This document shows, one piece after another, positions 9,404-19,223 of a stretch of 64,000 bases of DNA. A program made the position numbers and the translations under genes. The stretch is from Streptomyces ferrugineus (lineage in GTDB: Bacteria; Actinomycetota; Actinomycetes; Streptomycetales; Streptomycetaceae): contig NZ_CP063373.1 of NCBI RefSeq assembly GCF_015160855.1, positions 7,656,001-7,720,000 on the forward strand, in the 5' to 3' direction. The notes under the pieces were generated by a model. It was not told the DNA's origin. It ran no database searches and saw only the letters and a program-made list of their open reading frames with translations. Every line of letters starts with the position of its first letter. Position 1 is the first letter of the stretch.

Positions 9404-9907
9404 TCACCTCAGGCGGGCGACTCGCCACACGGCCAGCACGACGATCGCGGCGACGACCAGGACATACGCCAGCACGACCCGCCAGTCCGGCCGGCGCCCG
9501 GCGCCCCGCTGCGGCAGCCCCGGCCACGTGTAACCGACGCGGCGGGCGGCCATCATGCCCCAGCCGGCCGCGCAGGAGCAGATGAGGAGCCCCAGCATGG
9601 CGATCACGGCGCCGCTGTCGCCGAAGTCGAAGGCCAGCGGGAAGGCGAACATCAGGGAGCCGACCGCGGCCAGGCCCACGATGGGCGCGAGCTGCCAGAT
9701 GCGCAGCCGACGCTGTGGGCGCAGCTCCACCTCGACCTCCGGGCCGGATGCGTACATCTCCTCCGGCTCGGGACCGTCGTCGGTGACGCCGCCCTCGGTC
9801 TCGTCGAGACCCTCGGGGATCGGACGGTCACCGTCCGTTTCCCGCTCACCCGTGTCAGTGGTGACGTTCTCGGTGCTTTGTGCGGTGTCGCGAGGGCCGG
9901 CCTCCAT
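9404..9907 (-). CDS. Hypothetical membrane protein
   Basis: A 167-residue protein of unknown function. The first ~75 residues are acidic and polar (GLDETEGGVTDDGPEPEEM). Three hydrophobic segments follow (IWQLAPIVGLAAVGSLMFAF, GAVIAMLGLLICSCAAGWG and VVLAYVLVVAAIVVLAV), predicting three membrane helices. I prefer ATG 9907, which has GGGAGG about 10 nt upstream, over the in-frame GTG at 9937, which has no clear site. It lies between miaA and dapF on the same strand, with gaps of 108 and 46 bp. Confidence 0.75.
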   Translation of the reverse strand: MEAGPRDTAQSTENVTTDTGERETDGDRPIPEGLDETEGGVTDDGPEPEEMYASGPEVEVELRPQRRLRIWQLAPIVGLAAVGSLMFAFPLAFDFGDSGAVIAMLGLLICSCAAGWGMMAARRVGYTWPGLPQRGAGRRPDWRVVLAYVLVVAAIVVLAVWRVARLR

Positions 9908-10015
9908 CGCCACGCGCCCTCCCAACTCGGACTCCACTTGGTCGATCGAAGCTCGATGATGGCATGGCGCCGGAGGCCGGGAAGACGGCCGGAGCGTCCC
10001 GATGCCATCACGTGA

Positions 10016-10954
10016 TCAGGCTGTAACCGGTCGTTCGACCAACGCCAGTGCGAGATGCGGAAGTTCTGTGAGATCTGCCGCAGCCCCACTGAGCCAGTGC
10101 ACCCGCGGGTCGCGCCTGAACCATGAATCCTGGCGGCGCGCGAAGCGTTTGGTGGCACGGACGGTCTCGGCCCGCGCCTCTTCGAGGGTGCATTCGCCGA
10201 CGAGCGCGGCGAGCACCTGCTGGTAGCCGAGCGCGCGCGAGGCCGTACGCCCCTCGCGCAGCCCTTGCGCCTCCAGCGCGCGCACCTCGTCCACCAGTCC
10301 GGCGTCCCACATCCGGTCCACCCGCCGTGCGATGCGCTCGTCCAGCTCGGGGCGGGCCACGTCGACGCCGATCTGGACGGTGTCGTAGACCGAGTCGTGG
10401 CCGGGGAGGTTGGCGGTGAAGGGCCGGCCGGTGATCTCGATCACCTCGAGGGCCCGGACGATACGGCGCCCGTTGCTCGGCAGGATCGCCTGCGCGGCCT
10501 CGGGGTCGGCGGCGGCCAGGCGGGCGTGCAGCGCGCCGGAGCCGCGCAGTGCCAGTTCCTCCTCCAGCCGGGCCCTGACCTCGGGGTCGGTGCCGGGGAA
10601 CTCCAGGTTGTCGACGGCGCCGCGGACGTACAGCCCCGAGCCGCCGACCAGGATCGGCCAGCGGCCCGCGGCGAGGAGCGCGTCGATGCGCTCGCGCGCG
10701 AGCCGCTGGTACTCGGCGACGGACGCCGTGACCGTCACGTCCCAGATGTCCAGGAGGTGGTGCGGGACCCCCTCGCGCTCGTCGGGCGTCAGCTTGGCGG
10801 TGCCGATGTCCATCCCTCGGTAGAGCTGCATGGAGTCGGCGTTGACGACCTCGCCGCCGAGCTGGCGGGCCAGAAAGACGCCCAGATCGGACTTTCCGGC
10901 CGCGGTGGGACCGACGACGGCGATGACTCTGGGGGCGGGAGGTGCACTGCTCAC
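10016..10954 (-). CDS. miaA: tRNA dimethylallyltransferase MiaA
   Basis: A 312-residue enzyme that isopentenylates adenosine 37 of tRNAs reading UNN codons, the substrate later methylthiolated by MiaB. The P-loop GPTAAGKS lies near the N-terminus, followed by NADSMQLYRGMDIGTAK and PHHLLDIWDV, and RRQDSWFRRD near the C-terminus; all are family hallmarks. The start is GTG 10954 (SSAPPAPRVIAVVG), which gives the usual family length. The frame is open for about 700 bp further upstream, but that part is not MiaA-like. miaB lies about 1.7 kb away on the same strand, with two small plus-strand genes and a LigB-like gene between. Confidence 0.95.
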   Translation of the reverse strand: MSSAPPAPRVIAVVGPTAAGKSDLGVFLARQLGGEVVNADSMQLYRGMDIGTAKLTPDEREGVPHHLLDIWDVTVTASVAEYQRLARERIDALLAAGRWPILVGGSGLYVRGAVDNLEFPGTDPEVRARLEEELALRGSGALHARLAAADPEAAQAILPSNGRRIVRALEVIEITGRPFTANLPGHDSVYDTVQIGVDVARPELDERIARRVDRMWDAGLVDEVRALEAQGLREGRTASRALGYQQVLAALVGECTLEEARAETVRATKRFARRQDSWFRRDPRVHWLSGAAADLTELPHLALALVERPVTA

Positions 10955-11136
10955 CGACCCAGTCTCGCAAACCTCGCGGGGTGGACTCGAACGAGTTACG
11001 TGACGGCACACCCGCGGGGTCGTTGCCTGTTGCGAGGTTTTCGCCGCCGGTTTCGTGGAGGCGGCGACCCGGGGGCGCAAACGGACGCACCGGACGACGC
11101 GGGATTTCGCCCGCACGAGTAACGTATGGAGTGGAT

Positions 11137-11406
11137 ATGGGCGTTTTCGCACGGATTTTTCGGCGGTCGAAGGCCGCGGAGGAGGCGTCAACCGCCGAGG
11201 CCCAGGCCGACACACCAACGGCCGAGCCCGCGGCGGAGGAGACGGCAGAGGCTGAGGCGTCGGTCGAAGTGAACGCCGAGGACGCGGACCGGTCGGCCCC
11301 GGCGGAGTCCGTCGAGGGCGAGAGCGACGACGGAGTCGAGATCCCGAAGCAGCAGTCCGCCGACGCGGCGGCCGACAGCGAGGCCGGTGAGGGCGCCCGC
11401 ACATAG
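11137..11406 (+). CDS. Small acidic protein of unknown function
   Basis: An 89-residue protein beginning MGVFARIFRRSK, with GGAG 5 nt upstream of ATG 11137. After the basic, hydrophobic start the rest is almost entirely Ala/Glu/Asp/Ser (AEPAAEETAEAEASVEV), so it is very acidic and probably disordered. The N-terminal amphipathic stretch could touch membrane or nucleic acid, but this is inference. It precedes an antitoxin-like gene by 24 bp on the same strand, so the two probably form an operon diverging from miaA. Confidence 0.65.
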   Translation: MGVFARIFRRSKAAEEASTAEAQADTPTAEPAAEETAEAEASVEVNAEDADRSAPAESVEGESDDGVEIPKQQSADAAADSEAGEGART

Positions 11407-11430
11407 CTGCCCCGCGCGGGAAGGTGAACG

Positions 11431-11700
11431 ATGGGTCTTCTGGAGAATTTGAAAGCCAAACTCGCCCCGGCCAAGGGCAAGGTCTCCGACTTCGCACAGC
11501 GGCACGAGGACAAGGTCCAGCACGGCCTGGACAGGGCCGCCAAGGCCGTCGACGAGCGGACCAAGGGCAAGTACAGCGACAAGATCCAGACGGGCACGGG
11601 CAAGGCCAAGGGCGCCATGGACCGAATCGCGCACAAGGGCGACGGCACGGCCACCGGCGACAGCGCGCCGCCGTCGGACTCACCCCCGCCGACCACCTGA
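11431..11700 (+). CDS. MT0933/Rv0909-type antitoxin-like small protein
   Basis: An 89-residue, Lys- and Ala-rich helical protein. The pattern GLLENLKAKLAPAKGKV, then HEDKVQHGLDRAAKAVDE and TKGKYSDKIQTGTGKAKGAM matches the actinobacterial family annotated as MT0933-like antitoxin. AAGGTG lies 7 nt upstream of ATG 11431. No toxin partner is adjacent: the upstream gene is an acidic low-complexity protein. An antitoxin role is therefore doubtful, and it may act as a stress-related small protein. Confidence 0.7.
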   Translation: MGLLENLKAKLAPAKGKVSDFAQRHEDKVQHGLDRAAKAVDERTKGKYSDKIQTGTGKAKGAMDRIAHKGDGTATGDSAPPSDSPPPTT

Positions 11701-11714
11701 AACGGCATTTCGAC

Positions 11715-11750
11715 GGACGGCCGCGGAGCTTGCCGGCTCCCCGGCCGTCC
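11715..11750. terminator. Convergent terminator hairpin
   Basis: Arms GGACGGCCG (11715-11723) and CGGCCGTCC (11742-11750) pair perfectly, and an inner GGAGC/GCTCC extends the stem. It lies between the antitoxin-like gene and the LigB-like gene on the opposite strand. Confidence 0.7.
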
Positions 11751-11782
11751 GCCGTTTCCCGCGGCCTACGACCACGTCCGGC

Positions 11783-12511
11783 CTACGACCAGGTCGCGAC
11801 CAGGTACCCCACGCCGTACGGCGCGTCCTCGTACAGCAGCGCGCCCGACAGGCCCGCCTCCTCGGCGGCACCCGCGAGGACCTGCCAGGGCGCCCGCCCC
11901 GAGGCCTTCAGCTCGTACGCGAGCTCGGTGTCCAGCGTCCTGAGCGCGGCCAGGTCCGCCTGGTCCAGCGCACGCGCGATGGACGCGTCGAAGGGTGCCG
12001 CCCGCTCGTCGAGGTAGCCGGGTGCCTTGAGCGTGCGGCAGGCGCTGGCGTCGCCCATCACCAGCAGCGCCACCCGCTCGGCCCGGGCGGCGACATCCCT
12101 TCCGATCTCAATACACCGCTCGGGCGTCAGGGGTTCCCCCACCACGAGTCCCTCGATCGGGGCGTCCGACCAACCGGTCCGCTCCAGCAGCCACGCGGCC
12201 ACGGCGAGCGAGGACGGAAGCCTGCGTTCCAACGGCCCGGGGGCGTCCTTGTCGCCCCCGGGCCGTCCCAGCCGTACGTCGATGTCCACGCCGAAACCCC
12301 GGAACGACCCCCGCGCCCCCTCGGCGTACGCCCCGTGCTCGCCTTCCGCGCCGGGCCCGACGACGACGAGCAGGTCCGGCCGGGCCGCCGCGAGCAGGCC
12401 GAGCGCGTCGGTGCAGGCGGCACGCGCGGGGTCCAGCTCGGGTGCGGCGCCCGCGGCGACCGCGGGCACGAGCAGCGGGGGGCAGGGGCAGGCTGCGGCG
12501 GCGACAAGCAT
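11783..12511 (-). CDS. Class III extradiol dioxygenase subunit B-like protein
   Basis: A 242-residue protein starting at ATG 12511 (MLVAAAACPCPPLLVPAVA). The N-terminal CPCPPLLVP followed by DLLVVVGP, and the later VALLVMGDASACRT, match the actinobacterial family annotated as LigB/extradiol-dioxygenase-like. True LigB enzymes cleave catechols with a His/Glu-bound metal; I cannot confirm a full metal site here, so the activity is uncertain. It follows miaB by 104 bp on the same strand, a neighbourhood I recall as conserved in Streptomyces. Confidence 0.7.
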   Translation of the reverse strand: MLVAAAACPCPPLLVPAVAAGAAPELDPARAACTDALGLLAAARPDLLVVVGPGAEGEHGAYAEGARGSFRGFGVDIDVRLGRPGGDKDAPGPLERRLPSSLAVAAWLLERTGWSDAPIEGLVVGEPLTPERCIEIGRDVAARAERVALLVMGDASACRTLKAPGYLDERAAPFDASIARALDQADLAALRTLDTELAYELKASGRAPWQVLAGAAEEAGLSGALLYEDAPYGVGYLVATWS

Positions 12512-12615
12512 GATCCGCAGCCTACGGCCCCGTGCTCCGCACTCACGCCGCGAGGCAGTGGCGCGACTGGTGGGTACCCAGGAGTGCCTTCGCCTGCCGC
12601 AGTCCGCGTGTCCGG

Positions 12616-14142
12616 TCAGTCGACGGCGCAGCCGCCCGTGACCACCGGCAGCGGCTCGGGGACGCCGATCTTCGGCAGGCCCAGCATCACGCCCGCCGGC
12701 TTGGCCTGCTCGGCGGTGTTCCGCTTCTCCCAGGCGTCGCCCGCGCGGGTGCGGCGTACGCCCAGGACGGGTCCCTCGGCGAGGAGGTGGTGCGGGGCGG
12801 CGTAGGTGATCTCGACGGTGACCACGTCGCCGGGGCGGACCTCCTGGTCCGGCTTGGTGAAGTGGACCAGCCGGTTGTCGGGGGCGCGGCCGGACAGACG
12901 GTGGGTGGCGTCGTCCTTGCGGCCCTCGCCCTCGGCGACCATCAGCTCCAGGGTGCGGCCGACCTGCTTCTTGTTCTCCTCCCAGGAGATCTCCTCCTGG
13001 AGGGCGACAAGGCGCTCGTAGCGCGCCTGGACGACCTTCTTGGGGATCTGGTTCTCCATGATGGCTGCCGGGGTCCCGGGGCGCTTGGAGTACTGGAAGG
13101 TGAAGGCCTGCGCGAAGCGTGCCTCGCGCACGACGTGCAGGGTCTGCTCGAAGTCCTCCTCGGTCTCGCCGGGGAAGCCCACGATGATGTCGGTGGTGAT
13201 CGCGGCGTGCGGGATGGCGGCGCGGACCTTCTCGATGATCCCCAGGTAGCGCTCCTGGCGGTAGGAGCGGCGCATCGCCTTCAGGACCGTGTCCGAGCCG
13301 GACTGCAGCGGCATGTGGAGCTGCGGCATCACGTTCGGCGTCTCGGCCATCGCCGCGATCACGTCGTCCGTGAAGTCGCGCGGGTGCGGGGAGGTGAAGC
13401 GGACCCGCTCCAGGCCGTCGATGTTCCCGCAGGCCCGCAGCAGCTTGCTGAACGCCTCGCGGTCGCCGATGTCGGAGCCGTAGGCGTTGACGTTCTGGCC
13501 GAGCAGCGTGATCTCGCTGACGCCCTCGGCGACCAGGGCCTCGATCTCGGCGAGGATGTCGCCGGTGCGGCGGTCCTTCTCCTTGCCGCGCAGCGCCGGG
13601 ACGATGCAGAAGGTGCAGGTGTTGTTGCAGCCGACGGAGATCGACACCCAGGCCGCGTAGGCGCTCTCGCGCCGTGTCGGCAGGGTGGACGGGAACGCCT
13701 CCAGCGACTCGGCGATCTCGACCTGCGCCGCCTCCTGCACGCGCGCGCGTTCCAGCAGGACGGGCAGCTTGCCGATGTTGTGCGTGCCGAAGACGACGTC
13801 CACCCAGGGCGCCCGCTTCACGATGGTGTCGCGGTCCTTCTGCGCCAGGCAGCCGCCGACCGCGATCTGCATGCCGGGGCGTCCGGCCTTCTTGGGGGCG
13901 AGGTGGCCGAGGTTGCCGTACAGCTTGTTGTCGGCGTTCTCGCGGACCGCGCAGGTGTTGAAGACGACGACGTCCGCGTCGCCGTCCGACCCCTCGGGCG
14001 CGCGCACGTAACCGGCGTCTTCGAGCAGCCCGGACAATCGCTCGGAATCGTGGACGTTCATCTGGCACCCGTAGGTGCGTACCTCATACGTGAGATGTCC
14101 GCGGGCTTCCACTGCCGGGCTCCGGTCACTGCTGCTGGTCAT
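12616..14142 (-). CDS. miaB: tRNA-2-methylthio-N6-isopentenyladenosine synthase MiaB
   Basis: A 508-residue radical-SAM methylthiotransferase acting on i6A37 of tRNA, the product of MiaA. The N-terminal UPF0004 domain has its three cluster cysteines in YGCQMN, NTCAV and GGCLAQ. The radical-SAM triad is CNNTCTFC, and a TRAM domain follows (about 390-460). The start is ATG 14142 ([10 protein letters not shown]). Upstream in-frame codons to 14226 have no family similarity. The gene diverges from the flavin oxidoreductase gene across about 130 bp. Confidence 0.96.
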   Translation of the reverse strand: MTSSSDRSPAVEARGHLTYEVRTYGCQMNVHDSERLSGLLEDAGYVRAPEGSDGDADVVVFNTCAVRENADNKLYGNLGHLAPKKAGRPGMQIAVGGCLAQKDRDTIVKRAPWVDVVFGTHNIGKLPVLLERARVQEAAQVEIAESLEAFPSTLPTRRESAYAAWVSISVGCNNTCTFCIVPALRGKEKDRRTGDILAEIEALVAEGVSEITLLGQNVNAYGSDIGDREAFSKLLRACGNIDGLERVRFTSPHPRDFTDDVIAAMAETPNVMPQLHMPLQSGSDTVLKAMRRSYRQERYLGIIEKVRAAIPHAAITTDIIVGFPGETEEDFEQTLHVVREARFAQAFTFQYSKRPGTPAAIMENQIPKKVVQARYERLVALQEEISWEENKKQVGRTLELMVAEGEGRKDDATHRLSGRAPDNRLVHFTKPDQEVRPGDVVTVEITYAAPHHLLAEGPVLGVRRTRAGDAWEKRNTAEQAKPAGVMLGLPKIGVPEPLPVVTGGCAVD

Positions 14143-14270
14143 GCGTTCCAGGGTATGTGCTTCGCGGAGGGCCCTTGTCCCCGTGCTCCCGCGCGGGGTC
14201 CCGACGAGGACGTCGTGATCGCCCACCGTAAGCTCCGTTCACCTGTCGGGCAGTTGAAAGGAAGCGTCGG

Positions 14271-15863
<1,593 letters not shown>

Positions 15864-15914
15864 CGCCTGCCGGCTCCCGGAGCCCCGCCCCTTCCGTATC
15901 CCGCTCCTCGCCCG

Positions 15915-16397
15915 CTACCGCGCGGCTCCGGCCTCGCTCTCCTGCTCCTGTATGCGCCGGGTGACCTCGCCCAGTCCCTCGGCGACGGCCGCGAGCTGTC
16001 CCGGCGTGAGGACGTCGATGAGCAGCCTGCGGACCAGCGCGACATGGTCCGGCGCCGCCTGCTCCAGCATTTCCCTGCCCGCGTCGGTGAGGACGGCGTA
16101 GACCGCGCGCACATCGCTCGCGCAGGAGCGCCGGGCCACCAGCCCGGCCTTCTCGAGCTGGGTGATCTGGTACGTCAGGCCGCTCTTGGAGTTGAGCAGG
16201 GCGCTGGCGAGTTCGCTCATGCGCAGCTCGCGGTCCTTGGCGGCGTTGAGGCGCACGAGGATCTCGTACTGGAGGTGCGTGATCCCCGCGTCCTCCTTGA
16301 GCTGCTGATCCAGGCGGCGGTTAATGAGCGCTCCGGCGGCCACGAAGGCGTACCAGGCGCGCAGCTCGTCCTCATTCAGCCACTGCGGTTCGGCCAT
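15915..16397 (-). CDS. MarR-family transcriptional regulator
   Basis: A 160-residue winged-helix repressor. The fold is recognisable from ITHLQYEILVRLNAAKDREL, the recognition-helix region SGLTYQITQLEKAGLVARR, and the wing with SDVRAVYAVLTDAGREML. The start is ATG 16397. Three TTCAAA/TTTGAA palindromes lie in the 174-bp region between this gene and the divergent ribA gene, so autoregulation and control of that operon are very likely. MarR proteins usually release DNA on binding small phenolic or quinone-like ligands or on thiol oxidation. One Cys (RRSCASD) is present near the wing. Confidence 0.92.
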   Translation of the reverse strand: MAEPQWLNEDELRAWYAFVAAGALINRRLDQQLKEDAGITHLQYEILVRLNAAKDRELRMSELASALLNSKSGLTYQITQLEKAGLVARRSCASDVRAVYAVLTDAGREMLEQAAPDHVALVRRLLIDVLTPGQLAAVAEGLGEVTRRIQEQESEAGAAR

Positions 16398-16417
16398 ACG
16401 TCCAGGTTAGCGCGGTC

Positions 16418-16431
16418 GTTCAAATTCGAAC
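16418..16431. promoter_or_regulatory. MarR operator O1 (near the marR start)
   Basis: The sequence GTTCAAATTCGAAC is a near-perfect palindrome with one mismatched pair about the centre. It starts 21 bp upstream of the marR start codon and shares TTCAAA/TTYGAA arms with the two sites nearer ribA. Confidence 0.75.
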
Positions 16432-16483
16432 TTGAGCCACCTGCAGCCGCTCGATGTGACCGGCGCAACACCACATCGGGATG

Positions 16484-16496
16484 TTCAAAATTTGAA
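16484..16496. promoter_or_regulatory. MarR operator O2
   Basis: TTCAAA-A-TTTGAA: six-base arms pair perfectly around a single central base. It is the middle of three sites with the same arms in the divergent promoter region. Confidence 0.75.
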
Positions 16497-16521
16497 GCTT
16501 CGGGCTATCGTCGTCGCATCG

Positions 16522-16539
16522 AGGTTCAAATTTGAACCT
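16522..16539. promoter_or_regulatory. MarR operator O3 (upstream of ribA)
   Basis: AGGTTCAAATTTGAACCT is a perfect 18-bp palindrome centred about 41 bp upstream of the ribA start. It lies just upstream of a possible -10 TATAT at 16546, so a bound dimer would block the promoter. Confidence 0.85.
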
Positions 16540-16571
16540 GCCGGCTATATCCCGCCCTCGAAGGAGTACTC

Positions 16572-17243
16572 ATGGACGCCGCCCCTTCCACAGGCCACGC
16601 AGCATCCTCCGGCGCTTCGGTGCGCACCCGCGTAACCATCCCGCTGCGCTTCGCCGACGGTTACGAGGTCGCCGCCGAGGCCGTCACGTTCCACGGCCTG
16701 GCCGACGGCGAGGAGCATGTCGCCCTGGTCCTCGGCGATCCCACGGCGGCGCCCGCACCGCTGGTGCGGCTGCACTCCGAGTGCCTGACCGGGGACGTGT
16801 TCGGCTCGGCGCGCTGCGACTGCGGTCCGCAGCTGCGCGAGGCAGTGGAGCGCATCGCGGCCACCGGCGGCGTCCTGCTGTATCTCCGCCAGGAGGGCCG
16901 CGGCATCGGCCTGTACAACAAGCTGGACGCCTACGCCCTCCAGGACGCCGGCCTCGACACCTACCAGGCCAACACCGCGCTGGGCCTGCCCGAGGACGGC
17001 CGGGACTACACCGCCGCCGCCCAGATGCTCACCGCCCTCGGCATCGGCGACCTGGACCTGCTGACCAACAACCCGGACAAGGCCGGGCAGTTGCGCGAGC
17101 TGGGCGTCGCCGTGCGCTTCGTCCGGCCGACCGGCGTCTTCGCCACCGACAGCAACCTCCGCTATCTGCACGCCAAGGCGCAGCACACCCACCACACCAT
17201 CACGCTGCCCGAACCGGCCGGCCTCGCCGCGCTGGCCGGGTGA
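16572..17243 (+). CDS. ribA: GTP cyclohydrolase II (RibA-type, stand-alone)
   Basis: A 223-residue enzyme that opens GTP to the pyrimidine precursor of riboflavin. AAGGAG lies 6-7 nt before ATG 16572. The zinc ligands are in LHSECLTGDVFGSARCDCG. The catalytic segment LLYLRQEGRGIGLYNK follows with Tyr104, the Tyr that in canonical enzymes directs deformylation, then DTYQANTALGLPEDGRDYTAA and DLLTNNPDK. There is no fused DHBP synthase domain. It lies behind MarR operators and leads a three-gene operon rather than sitting in a riboflavin operon, so it may serve a stress-linked flavin supply. That role is inference. Confidence 0.93.
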   Translation: MDAAPSTGHAASSGASVRTRVTIPLRFADGYEVAAEAVTFHGLADGEEHVALVLGDPTAAPAPLVRLHSECLTGDVFGSARCDCGPQLREAVERIAATGGVLLYLRQEGRGIGLYNKLDAYALQDAGLDTYQANTALGLPEDGRDYTAAAQMLTALGIGDLDLLTNNPDKAGQLRELGVAVRFVRPTGVFATDSNLRYLHAKAQHTHHTITLPEPAGLAALAG

Positions 17244-17284
17244 CCCGCCCCAGCGGCACTCCCACGCCTCCCCCGGAGCACTCC

Positions 17285-17581
17285 ATGCCTTCCTCCCACG
17301 CCCGCGTCGCCACCGACGCCGCCCCGCGCTACGCCAAGCAGCTCGCCTCCCACTTCGGCCGGAAGATCCCCGTCGAGGAGAGGCCGGACGGCGGTCGGCG
17401 CCTCACCTTCCAGACCACCGACGTCGTCCTCGAACCCCAGGACGACCACCTGCTGATCCGGGTCACCGCACCCGACACGTCCTCGCTCACCGCCATCCAG
17501 GACGTCGTGGGCAGCCACCTCGAACGCTTCGGCCGGCGCAACGAACTCAGCGTCACCTGGGGCGAGCCCACGGAGGGCTGA
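17285..17581 (+). CDS. DUF2218 domain protein
   Basis: A 98-residue protein starting at ATG 17285, 41 bp after ribA. The composition and motifs (ARYAKQLASHFGRKIPVEE-like start, LTFQTTDVVLEP, DHLLIRVTA, VVGSHLERFGRR) match the DUF2218 family of small alpha/beta proteins of unknown function, often found beside MarR regulators or siderophore genes. It is the second gene of the MarR-controlled unit. The GC-rich tandem repeat that follows separates it from the quinone reductase gene. Confidence 0.85.
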   Translation: MPSSHARVATDAAPRYAKQLASHFGRKIPVEERPDGGRRLTFQTTDVVLEPQDDHLLIRVTAPDTSSLTAIQDVVGSHLERFGRRNELSVTWGEPTEG

Positions 17582-17642
17582 CCCCCGCACCGCGTACGAC
17601 ACGCACGACCTGCGGCCCGCACCGCACGCACGACCGCATCGC

Positions 17643-17681
17643 ACCGCACGACCGCACCGCACGACCACACCGCACGAACGA
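17643..17681. repeat. 13-bp tandem repeat
   Basis: Three adjacent copies of CACCGCACGACCG with one or two changes start at 17643, 17656 and 17669. Looser relatives lie in 17595-17640. It fills most of the gap between the DUF2218 and oxidoreductase genes. Confidence 0.8.
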
Positions 17682-17715
17682 CCCGAGCTCAGGCGCCCCA
17701 GAGAAAGGCACCGTC

Positions 17716-18663
17716 ATGAAGGCCGTCACCATCACCGACTTCGGCGCCGAGCCGCTCCTCACCGACCTGCCCATGCCGGAGCCGGGGCCGGGCGAGCTGC
17801 TGGTCCGGCTGCACGCCGCCGCGCTCAACCCCTTCGACTGGAAGGTCGTCGACGGAGCTCTCAAGGGCGCGGTCGAGCACGGCTTCCCGCTCGTCCTGGG
17901 CTCCGACGGCGCCGGCGTGGTCGAGCGCATCGGGCCCGGGGTGATCCACTTCCGGCCCGGCGACACCGTCTACGGCCAGTTCATGAACCTCCCGTACGGC
18001 CGCGGCTCCTACGCCGAGTACGTCCTGGCCGCCGAGAACGGGACCGTCGCCCGTATGCCCGACGACCTGCCGTTTCCGGTCGCCGCGGCCCTGCCCACCG
18101 CCAGCGTCACCGCCTACCAGGCCATCGAGGCCGCCCGCCTCGACACCGGGCACGTGATCCTGATCAACGGCGCGTCCGGCGGCGTGGGCCAGTCGGCGAT
18201 CCAGTTCGCGGCGCTCCAGGGCGCCAGGGTGCTGGCCACGGCCACCGGCGACATCGCCGGCCACCTTCGCGATCTCGGCGCCGACGAGACCATCGACTTC
18301 ACCGCCGTACCCACCGCCGAGCAGGTCCTGGCCGCCCACCCCGAGGGCATCGACTCCGTCCTGGACCTGGTCACCCAGCCCGGCGGCGACATCGACGCCC
18401 TGGCGGGTCTGCTCAAGCCCGGCGGCACCCTGGTGAGCACCAACCGGGCCGTCGACCCCGACGCCCTGGCCGCCCGCGAGATCCACGGCGTCAACCTCGT
18501 CAACGACCCCAGCCGCAAGGAACTGGAGTCCCTCGCCGCCCTCGCCGACGCGGGGAAGCTCCGCATCACGATCGACGCCGAGGTCCCCCTGGCCGACGCC
18601 CCGGCCGCCGTGGCCCGCGCCCGCGCCGGGGGCTCCCGCGGCAAGACGGTCATCCTGCTCTGA
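17716..18663 (+). CDS. NADP-dependent quinone oxidoreductase-like protein (zinc-free MDR family)
   Basis: A 315-residue medium-chain dehydrogenase/reductase. GAAAGG lies 8 nt before ATG 17716. It shows the GroES-like N-terminal domain (AAALNPFDWKVV, FPLVLGSDGAGVVE), the Rossmann motif NGASGGVGQSAIQ and a quinone-reductase style C-terminus with no structural zinc cysteines. Such enzymes reduce quinones or enones with NADPH. As the likely third gene of the MarR/ribA unit it fits a response to electrophiles or quinones, with flavin supplied by ribA. This functional link is inference. Confidence 0.88.
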   Translation: MKAVTITDFGAEPLLTDLPMPEPGPGELLVRLHAAALNPFDWKVVDGALKGAVEHGFPLVLGSDGAGVVERIGPGVIHFRPGDTVYGQFMNLPYGRGSYAEYVLAAENGTVARMPDDLPFPVAAALPTASVTAYQAIEAARLDTGHVILINGASGGVGQSAIQFAALQGARVLATATGDIAGHLRDLGADETIDFTAVPTAEQVLAAHPEGIDSVLDLVTQPGGDIDALAGLLKPGGTLVSTNRAVDPDALAAREIHGVNLVNDPSRKELESLAALADAGKLRITIDAEVPLADAPAAVARARAGGSRGKTVILL

Positions 18664-18698
18664 CGCCCTGGCCCACCGCGCTGCGACGCCCCGGCCGC

Positions 18699-19103
18699 TC
18701 AGGCCCCTTCGGCCGCCCACCCCTGGCGGCGCAGCACAGCCGACACGTCCGGTGCCTCGTAGTGCTCGCCCTTGAGGACCTTGCCGTCGGCCCGGCGGGC
18801 GACCTGGCCGTCGGGGCCCAGCTTGCTCATGTTGGAGCGGTGGATCTCGGCCAGTACGGCGTCGAGGTCGATGCCGTGCACCAGAGCCGTGCCGTAGGCG
18901 ACGTAGACGACGTCCGCCAGCTCGTGCGCGAGCTTGTCGAGCGGGCCGGTGACGGACACCTCGGCGACCTCCGCGGCCTCCTCGGCGAGCAGCTCCCCGC
19001 GGTGCGCGGCGATCTCCGGGGAGACCGCCGTCGGCGTACTGCGGGCGTCGAGCCCGAAGGCGAGGTGGAATTCACGGACCAGATCGGCGGGAGAGGAACT
19101 CAT
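18699..19103 (-). CDS. MazG-like/PRA-PH nucleotide pyrophosphohydrolase family protein
   Basis: A 134-residue all-alpha protein starting at ATG 19103. The metal-binding pattern of the MazG/HisE superfamily is visible: ELLAEEAAEVAE followed by KLAHELADVVYVAYG. The later HRSNMSKLGPDGQVARRADGK resembles actinobacterial MazG-like proteins. It probably hydrolyses a noncanonical or damaged NTP. There is no Shine-Dalgarno sequence. Instead TACAGT (19110-19115, minus strand) sits 6 nt before the ATG, so the mRNA may be leaderless. It converges with the quinone reductase gene. Confidence 0.85.
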   Translation of the reverse strand: MSSSPADLVREFHLAFGLDARSTPTAVSPEIAAHRGELLAEEAAEVAEVSVTGPLDKLAHELADVVYVAYGTALVHGIDLDAVLAEIHRSNMSKLGPDGQVARRADGKVLKGEHYEAPDVSAVLRRQGWAAEGA

Positions 19104-19223
19104 GCGGCGACTGTAGCGGCCGGGACCGGCAGTCCGACCGCGGACGGCTCCGGTTCCGCCCACCCCCCTCGCTGTGACCTCGGCCCTGGTCAGCACCGCC
19201 TTCCGGCTGGCAGGATCGCCGCC

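Noticed and set aside
11150..11708. Long extension of the miaA frame upstream of 10954
   Set aside because: The extension is Arg/Pro-rich and antisense to two small genes with good ribosome sites. MiaA length fits the GTG at 10954.
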